From positions 744,001 to 808,000 of the forward strand of contig JAJOHG010000007.1 of NCBI GenBank assembly GCA_021029095.1: a DNA stretch of 64,000 bases. The letters run 5' to 3'. Below are positions 22,210-33,109 of this stretch, piece after piece. The notes beneath the pieces are model-generated. The model made no database searches and was not told the DNA's origin. It saw only the letters and a program-made list of their open reading frames with translations. This stretch comes from Phellopilus nigrolimitatus. Its lineage: Eukaryota > Basidiomycota > Agaricomycetes > Hymenochaetales > Hymenochaetaceae. Position 1 is the stretch's first letter. Every line of letters begins with the position of its first letter. Both the position numbers and the translations under genes were made by a program.

Positions 22210-22663
22210 CAGTTGATTATCTCATAACGAATAAGCTACTAATGCATAAATCTATTAATGCATAGAAAATGGTGGGTCCCGACGTCGTGCCCGCGTTAAT
22301 ATGCACAAAATCTACTATTTAATATTGCATAAGACTTTAGCGGTTTATGCATAAATATATAGGCAATTTTAGAAATTTTACGATCCAATTTCTTGAAAAT
22401 ACATCCCATAATGCTATAGAACTGCTTATTTCGGACAATGTTCCAGGATTACGCTCTAAAAGGTGCAAGTTATGGATTTTCTATGGTTCTGTCATGACAT
22501 AGTATGCCATATTCGGATAGTGCTGAGCTTAGTCACTCTTTATAACAAGAAATGGAATTTTTAAATTACTTAAAAATTATTTAAATATATGTACTATTGC
22601 ATAATATCTGTTAATGCATAGGAAATCCTGGAACGAGCGTATGCATTATGAGATAATCAACTG
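22210..22663. mobile_element. AT-rich MITE-like element with TA target duplication
   Basis: 454 bases. The ends are inverted repeats (CAGTTGATTATCTCATAA at 22210 and its complement ending at 22663), flanked on both sides by TA (22208-22209 and 22664-22665). The interior is AT-rich and has no coding potential. The related segment near 25205-25215 lacks it, giving an approximate empty site. TA duplication and short TIRs fit a non-autonomous Tc1/mariner-type element. Confidence 0.85.
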
Positions 22664-22891
22664 TATACGTTTCTATAGGAGGACTGCTTAGCTCTGCTAG
22701 TGGAGATCTAAATTTCAAGAAAAGAGCTCGAGATTAAGTATTTAAGAATTCAGGTTGGGATACATATCATTACCCAGACATTAAAGGATAGGCCGAGTTT
22801 CGAAGCAAATTCACGCATCCCACGCGAACGGTTACATTCTCCCGCGTTTCTTTCAGACTTGACATGCAAAACATACTCTACAGCGCCTCCT

Positions 22892-23738
22892 TCACTCCCG
22901 CCGGACCATCTCCGCCACGGCGCGCTTCCAGTCCGCCAGCTCCCGCCCCCACCCGCCGATCCGGCGCACCCTCCCGCCGACGTCGACGCCCTCCGCGCGG
23001 AGCCGCGCGCCCTCCCGGCGGCGCGTCCGCGCGTGGCGCGTGAGCGCGTACCACAGGATGCTGGCGCGCGACAGGAACACCTCGCGCGCACGCTCGGGGC
23101 ACCCCGGCGCGCACGGCGGCGCGCGGCCCAGGAGGCGCGCGAACGTGCGCCGCGCGAGCCGCGCGAAGTACAGCGCGAGCGGCGGGTCGAGCCCTGCGCA
23201 GTTCTGGCGGTGAGTAGCGCGCGCGCGGCCAAGGTGTGTGAATGTTGCATATTTACAGATGATGTCCGTCGCGCCGGCGAGCTGCGCGCCCAACGTGCGG
23301 CTGTAGGTGCCGTCGACGACCCAGCCGCGCGCGCCCTCCGCGGAGGCGGCGGCGGCGGCGAGCGCGGCGGCGATGCGCGCGCGGAACTCGTCCGCGGGCG
23401 CCGCGTGCCAGCCCGGGTCCCAGAAGAGGCGGTCGAGGTGCACGGCCGGCGCGCCGAGCAGCGCCGCGAGCTCGGCCGCGAGGGTCGACTGTGGGCGTGC
23501 CGCGTCAGCGTCAGCGTCCGTATATCCGAAAAAAAGCCCGGGAGCCGCTGGCTGCGGCGGCTTGCCTTGCCTGTGCCTGCGACCTGCCATATCAGCGCGC
23601 GGAACGGACACACGGAGGCGCGGGCACGTCACCGCTGTTCCCGATGATGTGGACTCTGTACGCGCCGGAGCCGTCGCCCTTGAGGGGCAGCGCGGGCAGC
23701 GCCCGCGCGTCGTCGTGCGCTGTCGCCGCTTCAGACAT
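22892..23738 (-). CDS. P-loop nucleotide kinase-like protein (adenylate kinase / FlaR-like)
   Basis: Minus-strand exons 23738-23633, 23576-23566, 23488-23257, 23193-22892 give 216 residues. The Walker A motif GNSGTGKST is assembled from three exons. The middle one is an 11-base micro-exon, and the intron after it uses a GC donor (GCAAG...CACAG). Then come TLAAELAALLG, the HLDRLFWDPGW substrate motif, GWVVDGTYS, DIIWLDPPL and an Arg-rich lid. This is the layout of bacterial topology-modulation/FlaR-like and adenylate-kinase-like proteins. A cytosolic nucleotide-phosphorylating role is inferred; the substrate is unknown. Very high GC. A broken copy lies at 4441. Confidence 0.78.
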
Positions 23739-24082
23739 CGTCGCAGGAGCAGGTGAGGGATCATGTTGCGCGCGCTTGATATTGTACGGTCTATTTTCGA
23801 TGGGCGTGGCTTCTCGGAACCGAGCCTCGAGTGAGCTCTGACTAGATCTGACTCACCGGCGGAGTCCCTGGCAATTCAATTCACTTGAATTCAGTGATGG
23901 GGGACCCGGGTCAAAGGTCAATGGGTCTATAAAGGGTCAGTCGCATTTCCAAAGATCCGGAGTTATCGCGGTCTGAGGGTTCAGTAGGTTTGGATAACCG
24001 TGAACTGTTGTGAATTTCAATTGAGCAGTCGTGGATTATGAGCCATCGCAAACTGGAAGTGTTGATGAGTCCTTTGAACTTT

Positions 24083-24566
24083 GGATGTAGAAAGTGAGTA
24101 GGATTGACATTGACTACCAGAAATAGTAATGTTTTCTCATCTGCGCGTAGACAGCCGTTTGAACGTCGCAACGTGCCTCAAAATCACCCGATATCAATCC
24201 GATGGAGTCGGTCTGATTTGACTGGAAGAACATCATACAAGCACGCACCAAACCGATCACATCTACCAAGGAGCTGAAGCAGGCAGTGGTGGAAGCATGG
24301 GACATTTTGACAGTTGAGCAGGTTAATGTGCAGATCAGGTCCATGCCAAACTGTGTAGAGGCAATCATCCTAGCTGATGGAGGGAATACACGTTATTAAG
24401 TTCATATTATATTTATTCTGTATATACACAAGCTATTATGGTCTTCAAACGATACTTTTGCGGAAAATGTGAAGCAGGAATCGTCGTCGGCGGCAGGTTT
24501 GAGGCATGTTGCCATAAATTTCCATTTTAGGTAACTAAATGTTGATCCTACTCACTTTCTACATCC
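24083..24566. mobile_element. Internally deleted Tc1/mariner element
   Basis: Perfect 22-base inverted repeats (GGATGTAGAAAGTGAGTAGGAT at 24083-24104 and 24545-24566). The right end extends to CACCTG. The first part of the repeat matches the TIR of the element at 49195, so the two are related. The interior holds the transposase relic described next. A clean target duplication could not be defined at the left end. Confidence 0.75.
24184..24399 (+). pseudogene. Tc1/mariner transposase C-terminal remnant
   Basis: Reads SPDINPMESV, an in-frame TGA, then a helical tail with KELKQAVVEAWD and IRSMPNCVEAIILADGG, ending NTRY and TAA. SPDxNPxE holds the last catalytic residues of the DDE/D domain, and the SMPxRVxAVIxxxGGxTxY-type tail is typical of Tc1-like transposases. 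The N-terminal DNA-binding and first catalytic regions are missing, so it is inactive. Confidence 0.85.
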
Positions 24567-24571
24567 ACCTG

Positions 24572-25888
24572 TGTAGTTTGAAGTCAAGAAATGGTATGTA
24601 TTTATGCGAAAGGAGGTTTCTTCTAAACCTCTGCCACCAAGGACATACTCTGTTCTGTATACATATCCATTGTGTAGCCTGGAATTCTGCAGTCCGCGCG
24701 CCCCCCGCGTCCTCTTGTCTCAAGCCACCATTTTTTCTATACGAAAAGAAGAAACAAAACAAAACGCAACAGGTCTTTCCGGCGCCATAAACAACGGACA
24801 CAACCCCGGAATCGCCCGTCCGCACCCGTCCGCAGTAGCGGCAGCGCCGGCGAGCGCGCGCACTCTGGTCTCTGCTACCGCATCTCCTGCAAAACAAGGA
24901 CCGTAGTGCGGCGCATACCCGCCCCAGAACACACAGACAACACGGCGCAGACGCGGCGATGCGCGACCTGTGCGCCGCGCCGCCTGTGAGGAGCGCGATG
25001 AAGCAAAGGGCGACGCAGTTGCATGCGGCAAGCACGCGTCGGAGCTCTTCTTCAAGACGCGCAACCCTGCAGGACGATGAAACGATCGATGTGCGCACTG
25101 AAAAGCAGCGTTAAAAGGCTGTAGGTTAAATATGTACGCGTTATGATAGCATTCTCGACGTATATGTAAGTGGGGAGAGGAGATGATTGACCATGAAAGT
25201 AGATACATATATATGGAGTGCTGCTCAGCTCTGCTAACGGTTTCTTTATTAAAGCTCAAAATTAAATAGTCAAGAAAAAAAAAGAACCGGGAACCAGATT
25301 CTGGATTGGGATATGTACTGTGGTATTGTTCCGAAATCGATCTACCATCGAAAAAGAGCATCCTGCTCTTCAGCGAAACTTTGACTAACGGGAAAAAATA
25401 CAAATATAGCGACGTTGCGGGCGATGCTGCGTCGAGAAAAGCAAGAGTAGTGGTTGGATGCTCACCCGAAGAGAACACTTCAGTTCAGGCCTTTTTGCGT
25501 AAATCCCCGCACGAGGTCCAGCGATGCCGCCTCAGGGCACGTTTATAGACACTATCTGTAGTAGATGTGTCGACAATTTGTCGGTAGATAAAAAACTGCA
25601 ACAAAAGGTGTTCAATACCCATCAATCATAAGATGTGACATCGATTTGAAGGGCTCCATACCTCGCTGTAATCCATTATAGACCTCATCCCCTGCCAATG
25701 TAGCATCTCATCCGTTGGAGCGAAAGTCCGTCGAAACATTGCAGATCCGAAGATGAGGTTAGCACATTGTTCGGTATTTGACGCTTCATTATGTTCTTCC
25801 ACGTGCCCATTGGCATCTAGACCCCCTCCAGGTTCTCCTTCCGCGGACGCAAGATTCTCGTTCTTTGGTTTAAAGTGCCTCTTGGTAT
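24572..25888. other. Duplicated non-coding stretch and intergenic
   Basis: About 24580-24710 is the inverted partner of 4145-4290. About 24840-25330 parallels 21840-22790. The remaining bases to 25888 show no gene that I recognise. Confidence 0.45.
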
Positions 25889-27104
25889 CTATTTCTGCAT
25901 CAATTCCCTGATGTAACTGTCTGAGTGATCAAGCAAATGCAAAAAGGTCTGTAAATTCACCTTGGTAGCTATTGGCTTCATTTCTATTGTCTCTGGATCT
26001 TTCGGTGGCGAGATTGTTGAATTGCGACTCTGTATCGCAAGGTCGTATATTTCTGCTTTTAGATCTGCCTTTAAGCTCTTCAATCCTGTTTGTAGGTCCG
26101 ACGCGAGATCCTTGGAGACCTGAAGTAAGTCGGCTCGAGCTGCTCGGAACTCAGTCGTGAGCTGATCCCGAATAGTCCGTACAAGACTAGTTAAATCATC
26201 GGTGCTCCCTTGAAGCACATTGGCGCTCCCTTGAAGCGTAGTGACGCTCCCTTGAAGCGCATTGGCGTTCCCTTGAAGCGTATTGGCGCTCCCTTGAAGC
26301 TCTTTGGTGCTCCCTTGAAGCACATTGGTACTTTTTTGAAGCACATCAGCGCTCTGTTGAAGCGCATCGGTGTTCTGCTGAAGCGTCTCTTTGAGAGCTT
26401 GAACGTCCAGTCTGGTCTGAATACCAGAACCGACCTACTTGTGTTGAGTGTTGAGTAAGATTCGCTGACAAGCAGTTCCGGGAAATCCAACCCTTACGAT
26501 TAACTTTTTCACAGCTTCGTCGAGCTTAGTCTCGTAAAATACGATTTTGTCATAATCGCTGCTGCTCGAGAACACACGCTTGATAGAGCGTTTATCCATT
26601 TGTGTGCGCACAAAGTGCTCGATGTCCTCAAGGGCCCTTAAAGTAGTGTTGACGGTAAATAATAGAACAATTTGACAGATCCACAAAGGACATTACATTT
26701 CAATACGGGCGAGATCGTCTTGCAAATTTGGAGTAACAATGGCCTTTGGGTTCTTCAATGCAGTTACTATGATCTCAAGCACACTTTGGATTTTACGTGC
26801 GAGTTCTGCCTCCATGCTTCGCCCGTCGCGAATTTTCTAAGCAGTACACAGATGAGAAGAAACCCGGGAAATCGAGATGAGAGAAGGACGCGCATACCTG
26901 GATGTTTTCGATAATAATAAGGCCGATTTTCAACAGAGATTGGATCTGATTTCCGAAAACTGGGATGGCACCAGCCACCCCATGCAAGATCCGTACGCAT
27001 TCCCTGGACGTACCCAAGGCAGAATCCGCGTCATAACGTCTGGTACTTTCTTTGAAGGTGTCATTTGCGACATTTCCTTTTTTGTGATTGCAATTGTTAA
27101 CCAT
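25889..27104 (-). CDS. Helical-bundle plus heptad-repeat coiled-coil protein (MLKL/HeLo-like N-terminus)
   Basis: Minus-strand exons 27104-26898, 26836-26697, 26636-26498, 26434-25889 give 343 residues in frame. The first about 160 residues match the N-terminal four-helix module common in Agaricomycete multigene families (ILHGVAGAIPVFGNQIQSLL, then a KR..SSSSDYDKI segment), which resembles MLKL/HeLo-like bundles. Next comes a heptad-repeat coiled coil (LQGSANT, LQGNANA, LQGSVTT and so on) encoded by a 21-base tandem repeat, then an amphipathic helix region. No NACHT or kinase domain follows. Membrane or signalling function is only inferred; such proteins often lack any assigned role. Confidence 0.7.
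26201..26395. repeat. 21-base coding minisatellite
   Basis: About nine units of a TTGAAGCxxATTGGCGCTCCC-type repeat, in frame with the minus-strand gene, each encoding one heptad (LQGSxxx). Units vary at third positions and at the polar residues. The unit length equals one coiled-coil heptad, so copy-number change would lengthen the coil without breaking the frame. Confidence 0.9.
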
Positions 27105-28597
27105 AGTGGAGAGATAGATGCTAAATGGGTTTCAGCAAGACGATGGACTGTAGAGGACTCACCAATTCTAACTTATGCCACGACTTAAATATACGCTCGA
27201 GCGGAAGGCGATTACCCGTAAGCAGAAATGAAGGCGAAGGAAAGCAAGAAACAAAACAAAACCTTGATTTTGTTGATATGATTGCACTGGGATTTGGAAC
27301 TATCAACAGAGGCTGTTTCCTCCTCCCTGAGGAAGTTGTTTTCCTTTTCGTTGAGGAAGTTGAAGAGTATATAGCGCCGACACCGGACGCTTTTAATCTC
27401 TTAACCCGAACCGATTCGGGGAGAATGAAAAACGTGGTAAGCATGTGATTTTAAACATACTTTCGATTATCTGATCAAGCAATCGGCGAAAATGTAGCTA
27501 TGTTGGGTCAGAGACGACACGATTACACTTTGAGGTTCTCAGCCTGAAAATGGTAAACGCCTCTACGGCGCTAGCATAACTGCTGGGATAGCCTGGATAG
27601 AGACACAGCAAAGAAGACAGCGCCGAACCCCAGAGAGCTCATAGACAACCATTATAGCAGCGAAGTGACCTAGAGCCGCAAGACAAGGATAGTTGAATGG
27701 GCTGGTTCCACTTGAGGTTCCACTTGACACGGAAACTGATGAAGTGTGCGTGTAGCTATGCTTCACTGTATAGCTCTCGATATAAGGGTGATCCACTAAG
27801 ATGCTTTCCTCAAGTATGACATCGAATGAATGAATGAATTTGGTCTATTTTTAAGCAATCATATAGTGCTTACACCGCGTGGAGTCGCCAGCACGAAAGG
27901 AAAAACGAAGTCAGCCTATGCCTGTGGAGGGATTCGTTTAGAAGGTCATAATCTCGGAGCGCCAGTAAGGTGGACGATAATCGCTCATATTTTGACTTAA
28001 ACAAGAGTGGCTAGCTATGAAAATGTCATAACAGCAGCGGAGCAACAAGGCCCATGCAAAAGTGCATTTTTAGGGGAATATCGAGTAGAACAGTGGGTGT
28101 TGTCATCTGGAGTTCGAGGCTCGAACGAATATAAGCTAAGGGGCCAGAGACTAGGCAGGTGGGAGTGCACCTGCTAGGACCGCTGCACTACCCTGATACT
28201 GCCAGTAACACCAGAGCCTATGCCGTCATACAGGGAATCAGGCTTCTACCGGTTGACCTGTGCGAGGCGTGTGCATAATTGAAGCCTTTGCGCAATGGGA
28301 TGTTTTCGCCGTCGTATGTAGAGTGAAAGGCAATACGTGTCGCCTACTTCGGCGAAAATACACTTCGACCTTTGTGTGAGCGGACTCCTAAGTTGTACCT
28401 TGCGGCCGGTCGGCGATAGTACTATTCAGTAATGCTCCATCTCGAGTGATTCTATGGGAGCATGAGCACTGAGACTCGTTGAAAGCAAGTTCAACTTGAA
28501 GTGCCAGTTGTGCTATGACTGCTTACGTCACTTGACGAAAGCTCAATGAAGTCGTTTATTGCGCTCTTTCCTCTCTTCTGGTAGCAGAGTCGAAAAT
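27105..28597. other. Intergenic
   Basis: The open frame at 27125-27448 (plus) overlaps the promoter side of the helical-bundle gene and has no recognisable motif. A strong hairpin (CTAGGCAGGTG ... CACCTGCTAG) lies at 28151-28178, and a palindromic GTTCGAG/CTCGAAC at 28112-28126. No functional RNA could be established. Confidence 0.4.
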
Positions 28598-30035
28598 ATG
28601 TCGACCAGCAATTCAACACTCGATAACAACGACAAAGCGACCTGCGGAATGTAGTCAGACATTTTATCTTCATTTTTCCTCAGCGCAATACTTATTTACA
28701 AGTTCTCTGCCGCCAGATGCCATAGACAGGTATCGCGGTACACCTGCCCGTCATGCAACTTGGCATACTGTTCGATCGCATGCTTTCGTTCTGACGAACA
28801 TGCACAGTGCTCAGAGTCCTTTTACAAGCGCGAACTCGAGTCTGAAATCAGCACGCAGCCATCTGCGAGCTCGGAAGGAAGGCGGCGCATGATGGACATG
28901 CTCAGCAAGTTTGAACACGACGCGCTGGAGCAAGACGAGTCATTCGAGGACAATGATGAGGACGAAGAAGGGGACGATCTCGCAGGTAGATTGGGTGGTG
29001 TCGATTTAGGTGAGCATTTATTTTCATTGAGCAGTCGTTTTACTGACTACTTTGAAGACTCGATATCGTCTACAGACCTCTGGAGCCTCCTCAGCCCCGC
29101 CGAGCGCGACTCCTTCCTAAAAGCTGTACGCAACCCACGGTCAGCATCCGCACAAGAACTCCTTCAAGCTGTAGACGTGCAGAGCGACGTCATTTTGCCG
29201 TGGTGGGAGGCGCCGGAGGCTCTCACAAACGAAGAGCCTGTCGAGGACGCGAGCAAGTCAAAGAAGTACGGAAAACGACCAGTCGTAGCGCAGCTTCCAG
29301 TGTCGCTCCTTCGCCGCCCACAGGGGCCGGACGCAGGCCCTCCGCTTCTTTACAACATATGTGCAGTCCTGTAAGCTCCTGCTCTTTCTTCAGTTTATTC
29401 ATCCTTATAACCGCCAAACGCCGTATAGAACGGCATACGCCTACGTCACTCGACATTTTGGTGCCTCCCCACTTTGCTCTCTCCGTGAAGACAGCGCGTC
29501 CGCTCGTCAGCTCATGCGCGCACTTGTGCCGTCTCTCGCAGACAGGCACTCGCGCGTTCTTTTTGACAGCATGGACGCCGTCGTGACGGACTTATGGCCG
29601 CGACTCGTCGGCACGGAAAAGGCAGAACGCGCATCCTTCGTGCTGTTCTTACGGGATGCCGCACAGCTGCTTGCTCCGCGGAGGGTTGCTGTACTCGATA
29701 GCGATCACGATCTCGATATTGAGACAAGCCCGCATCGTAACACACTCGCCGCACTTTCGGATCTGATCGCCTTTTTCCAAAGCCAGACAAGTGCGAAAGG
29801 GACGCCATTGACGGCGAAACTACAGTTTTACGCGGCTCACATTGCAGCGCTTCCCGCTCCGCTGCTCGCCGGGTTCAGCGCGGAGGTCGCCGCACGCGCT
29901 CGACACGTTGAGGCGGAGGCTGAAGGAGATGCGGCGATTGGTACGGTTTCAGCCTCATCGCGAGAAAACTCAGAGTCAACAACGACGGACGCTGCGCAGA
30001 TTGCAAAATCGAGGCCCGTGATAGAAGAACTATAA
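28598..30035 (+). CDS. ZNHIT2: HIT-type zinc-finger protein (ZNHIT2-like)
   Basis: Exon 1 28598-28650, exon 2 28717-29370, exon 3 29429-30035; 437 residues. A further 66-nt intron (29010-29075) is probable but in frame, so both forms are readable. The HIT finger is split by intron 1: CGIC, then YTCPSC, then AYCSIACFRSDEHAQC. Downstream are an acidic segment, a DLWSLLSPAERDSFL motif and the AVLTAYAYVTRHF motif typical of ZNHIT2. In other eukaryotes ZNHIT2 works with the R2TP chaperone in U5 snRNP assembly, and that role is inferred here. The start ATG is chosen because it gives the first Cys pair. Confidence 0.88.
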
Positions 30036-30446
30036 CTGGTGTAGACTATTATAAACACCTTGTCGACCTGTTGTACTTCCACCCGTATATTGTACTGTTT
30101 GTGAGTGTCTTACCTTAAGCAACTCCGTGATTCCGTTGATAACGCTCTGGGCGATTTTATTTTCGTCCATCCAGAAGCAAGCACACTTGCTCATAATCCT
30201 ACGTATATTCGGCAAATCGCTTTGTTGTCTAATCATACATACACAGTGACACCTGCACACGAAATACAGGAAAAGGAAGAGAGACGTACATATTTCGAAC
30301 GAAAACAACACGAACTACGGCATGGATGTACGATGCACTCAGAAGAAAGCCGTCTCTTTTGAAACCCTAAAACGTTGACTCGAACTCTCGTTGCGTTACA
30401 CTTGACATGTTATGCCATACGCCGTGGCTGCTTTGCTCTTCAACCT

Positions 30447-32088
30447 TTACGAGATAGTACGTCGGTGTGATAGGCGAGCACCTCCGAGGGAAAACCGGAA
30501 GTCTGGATCGACCGCCGCCTTTCCCTGGACGACAGTCAGCGCTGGGCCTTCTAGACCTGGGGTAATCTTTGCCTTGAGGTTCGCCGTCGTAAACTATGGG
30601 GGCGAAGACCGACCTCATGAGAAATAACTTTAGACTGCCAGACTTGTGGACACTCACTTGTGAAGCTTCGTACGCGGGCGGAGCATCTTCGGTCATCATG
30701 TCTGACGGAATGCCAGGATGTGGTGCTGTGAATGTGAAAGTTGCATGGTCTACTTTGCCTGCTCTGCTATTCTGCTGAAGAGCTTGCGGGCCGGGACTAT
30801 CTTCGTGTCTGGCGGACTCCTCCGGATCTTCCGACTTTTCTGCATTGCTCGAACTGAATGTACCGAGCTCACCGGCGCTGTGACGAGGTCTCTTTAGTCT
30901 ACGTATCGCCCCAGCCCGGTGCAGTGTAGGGCTTGGGTGCTGCTGTCTGACGTGGTCGGGTGTGTCGGATCGGGAACGGGAGCGCTCGTGGCGTTTCCGC
31001 GAGGGCCCTGAATCTTCTCTGCTGACGTTATTGGAATAGGAAAGGATAGTCGTAGGCGACACATCCGAGTCCCGCCCGCGTTTTCCCAATGTTGGTTGTC
31101 GGGTAATGGAGGGCAAGTGAGCATCGAGCGTGCCAGGCGGGTAATTCTCTGGGCTCGCAAATTTTGACGATCTGTGCATCACCTGGTCTTGATCGCTCGT
31201 GGGATCAGTCGTCGCTGTTGCTGAGTACGTGGTTGGCATTGGCATGGCAGGGAGAACGATCGAAGCTGACTCGCTGACTGCCCTTTTGATCGCTTGCACA
31301 TCGGTGCTTATACCCGTGACGAGCGCAAGCATCTTTGCGTTGTCCGCCTTCAGTTCCATGTTGTCCGCCTTCAACTCGGCATTGGCCTTCCTTATATGCA
31401 TGCAAGATTTAAGCTGTGAGCAACGAAAGCAACGATGATCTCAGGTCAGATCTGAACGCGGGTATGTCAGACAGAATCTACACACGACAAATCGCTTTTC
31501 GGCCTCCTCGATATGCTTCTTGAGTTTCTTCACGCTTGCAGGAACATAGCGTTGATCGTGGTATTTCAAGATTTTTCGAACGAGGTTCCCTCTTTTCTGT
31601 GCTCTCGCAAGCAACCGACGTGCAATGTAGGTTTGTACGTCCTTCGCAACCCTGGGCCGCTGATCAGCCTCAAGTTTAACTGCAATGGCACTGATTCGAA
31701 GGGAGGGTTTGTACAATTCTGCTCACATCTGCACTATCAAAAGATCACCTTTCAGTCCACTCGCATCGTTAACGTTGGGATCGTTCAAGTGCTCTCCGAT
31801 CGTCATAATGAGGTTGCAAGCCAGGAAGGCCAGATCGCGCTCGTCCTCAAGAGCTTGCTGGATTTCCTGTAGATTGCTTTACTTGTCAATCCTCTACAAG
31901 GATGCACATGTCGGCTGTACCTCTATCTGCGCAACGATGGATGTCCCAACATCAAGCAGCGCCCCCAGCTCGGCGCCGAAGAAAGGGATCGCCTGTACAG
32001 ACTTCGACAGCAGATTGAGCGTGCCTCTGACTGCAGAAATCGTGAGCCTAGTATCACTACTGCCAAATATCTTCGAATCGGGCCCCAT
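30447..32088 (-). CDS. Helical-bundle plus coiled-coil protein with disordered tail
   Basis: Exons approximately 32088-31921, 31866-about 31750, about 31688-31491, 31420-about 30650 and about 30593-30447; the second boundary is ambiguous. The N-terminus (RGTLNLLSKSVQAIPFFGAEL) is the same helical module as in the gene at 25889-27104. It continues with helices (EIQQALEDERDLAFLACNL), a coiled coil (NAELKADNMELKADNAKM), a long basic, Ser/Arg/Pro-rich disordered region and a PPAYEASQ motif. It lies head-away from the Smr gene pair. The two helical-bundle genes in 7 kb may be a small local family. Function unknown. Confidence 0.65.
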
Positions 32089-33109
32089 CCTTGAGCCTTC
32101 CGTAGAGGGAGCCCCCTCGATCGCGAGACTAAGATGACTCTCTAGCTTATAAATTGACCTGGGAATTGATTGTACATTGTACAGCTCAAGATCTGCTTCC
32201 CAGTGATCGAAGCGCAGTTTATTTCTGTGTGCGCGCTTATCACAAGCCGCGCCACGTACTGACCTGAGCCGACGGACAGAACTTACGCCGAACCGGGGAC
32301 CTCGAGAGGCTGCGCATCTGACTCCCACAAGAAGCGTAGTGCTCATGGAAGAAAGGCTCGGTTGAAGATCCGACTCGCTGCTATTTGACTTGAAGGAAGT
32401 TTAGGTCCTTTTCCCGCTTCGCCCGGGCCTCGATGCAGGCACCCCTCACCGATCTAGTCTGACTTTGTACGCTTTGAATGCCATTTACGACTGAGCGACC
32501 AACCATGGGAAATCGATTATTGACAGACGCTGCCATGGCACTTCTTCAAATCCGTTAGAGCATCATTCTCGCGACGTATATTTCTGTTCCAGCGCTGATG
32601 CGTGATCAATTCGGCTATCTTCAGTAGGCCATACTCCACTTCTCGCAACGAAACTTGGGCTTCAAGTCCGGCTGTCCTCGAGTTTTATGGTTGCTGGTGA
32701 AATGCAATCCATTTCATCGACCACCTTTTATGTTTTGGTTCTGAAAGTTATATCCCTCCCTCTCTTTTCTAATTTAGGAGTTTTTCCCCAGGGCTGATAG
32801 AATCGGTGACCTCAGAAGTGCGGAATTAGAGTGCTTTTCCGAAAATGTCGATTGTTGACTATGTAGAAAGCAGTAAATAAAAGTCTGACGAAACGGAATG
32901 AGAATGAAAGGACGCGGCTCCACCGGCCTTAACTACTCTCAAATTACGTAGAAGTCCCATCGGTTTCATCTATCAGAGTATCCCTTTATCGAAGTCGCAC
33001 AAGTTTAATGCCGAAGGCATCCGGAACAGCCACTGGCTTCAGCCGCGTAAGTATTAGTACTTCTCTTCGGAAAGACATGCAGGCCAGCACGTTTTGACTT
33101 CCTACCACC
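32089..33109. other. Intergenic, probable divergent promoter region
   Basis: Separates the minus-strand helical-bundle gene from the plus-strand Smr gene. An open frame continues upstream of 32088, but the first ATG with family-like sequence is at 32088. No other feature seen. Confidence 0.4.

Larger units (their letters stand above)
23878..24571. other. Insertions upstream of the kinase-like gene
   Basis: Compared with the left copy (4290-4345, inverted), this tract has two extra blocks: about 23878-24010, unassigned, and about 24083-24571, a Tc1/mariner relic. Homologous bases (CAATTGAGCAG near 24018) lie between them. Confidence 0.6.

Noticed and set aside
22750..23613. 287-codon frame overlapping the kinase-like gene
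   Set aside because: GC-rich shadow frame dominated by Arg/Ser/Ala; the P-loop motifs are in the other frame.
26201..26395. CRISPR-like array
   Set aside because: Contiguous 21-base units without spacers, inside a eukaryotic coding exon.
27125..27448. 107-codon plus-strand frame
   Set aside because: It lies over the upstream region of the opposite gene and shows no conserved motif; probably chance.
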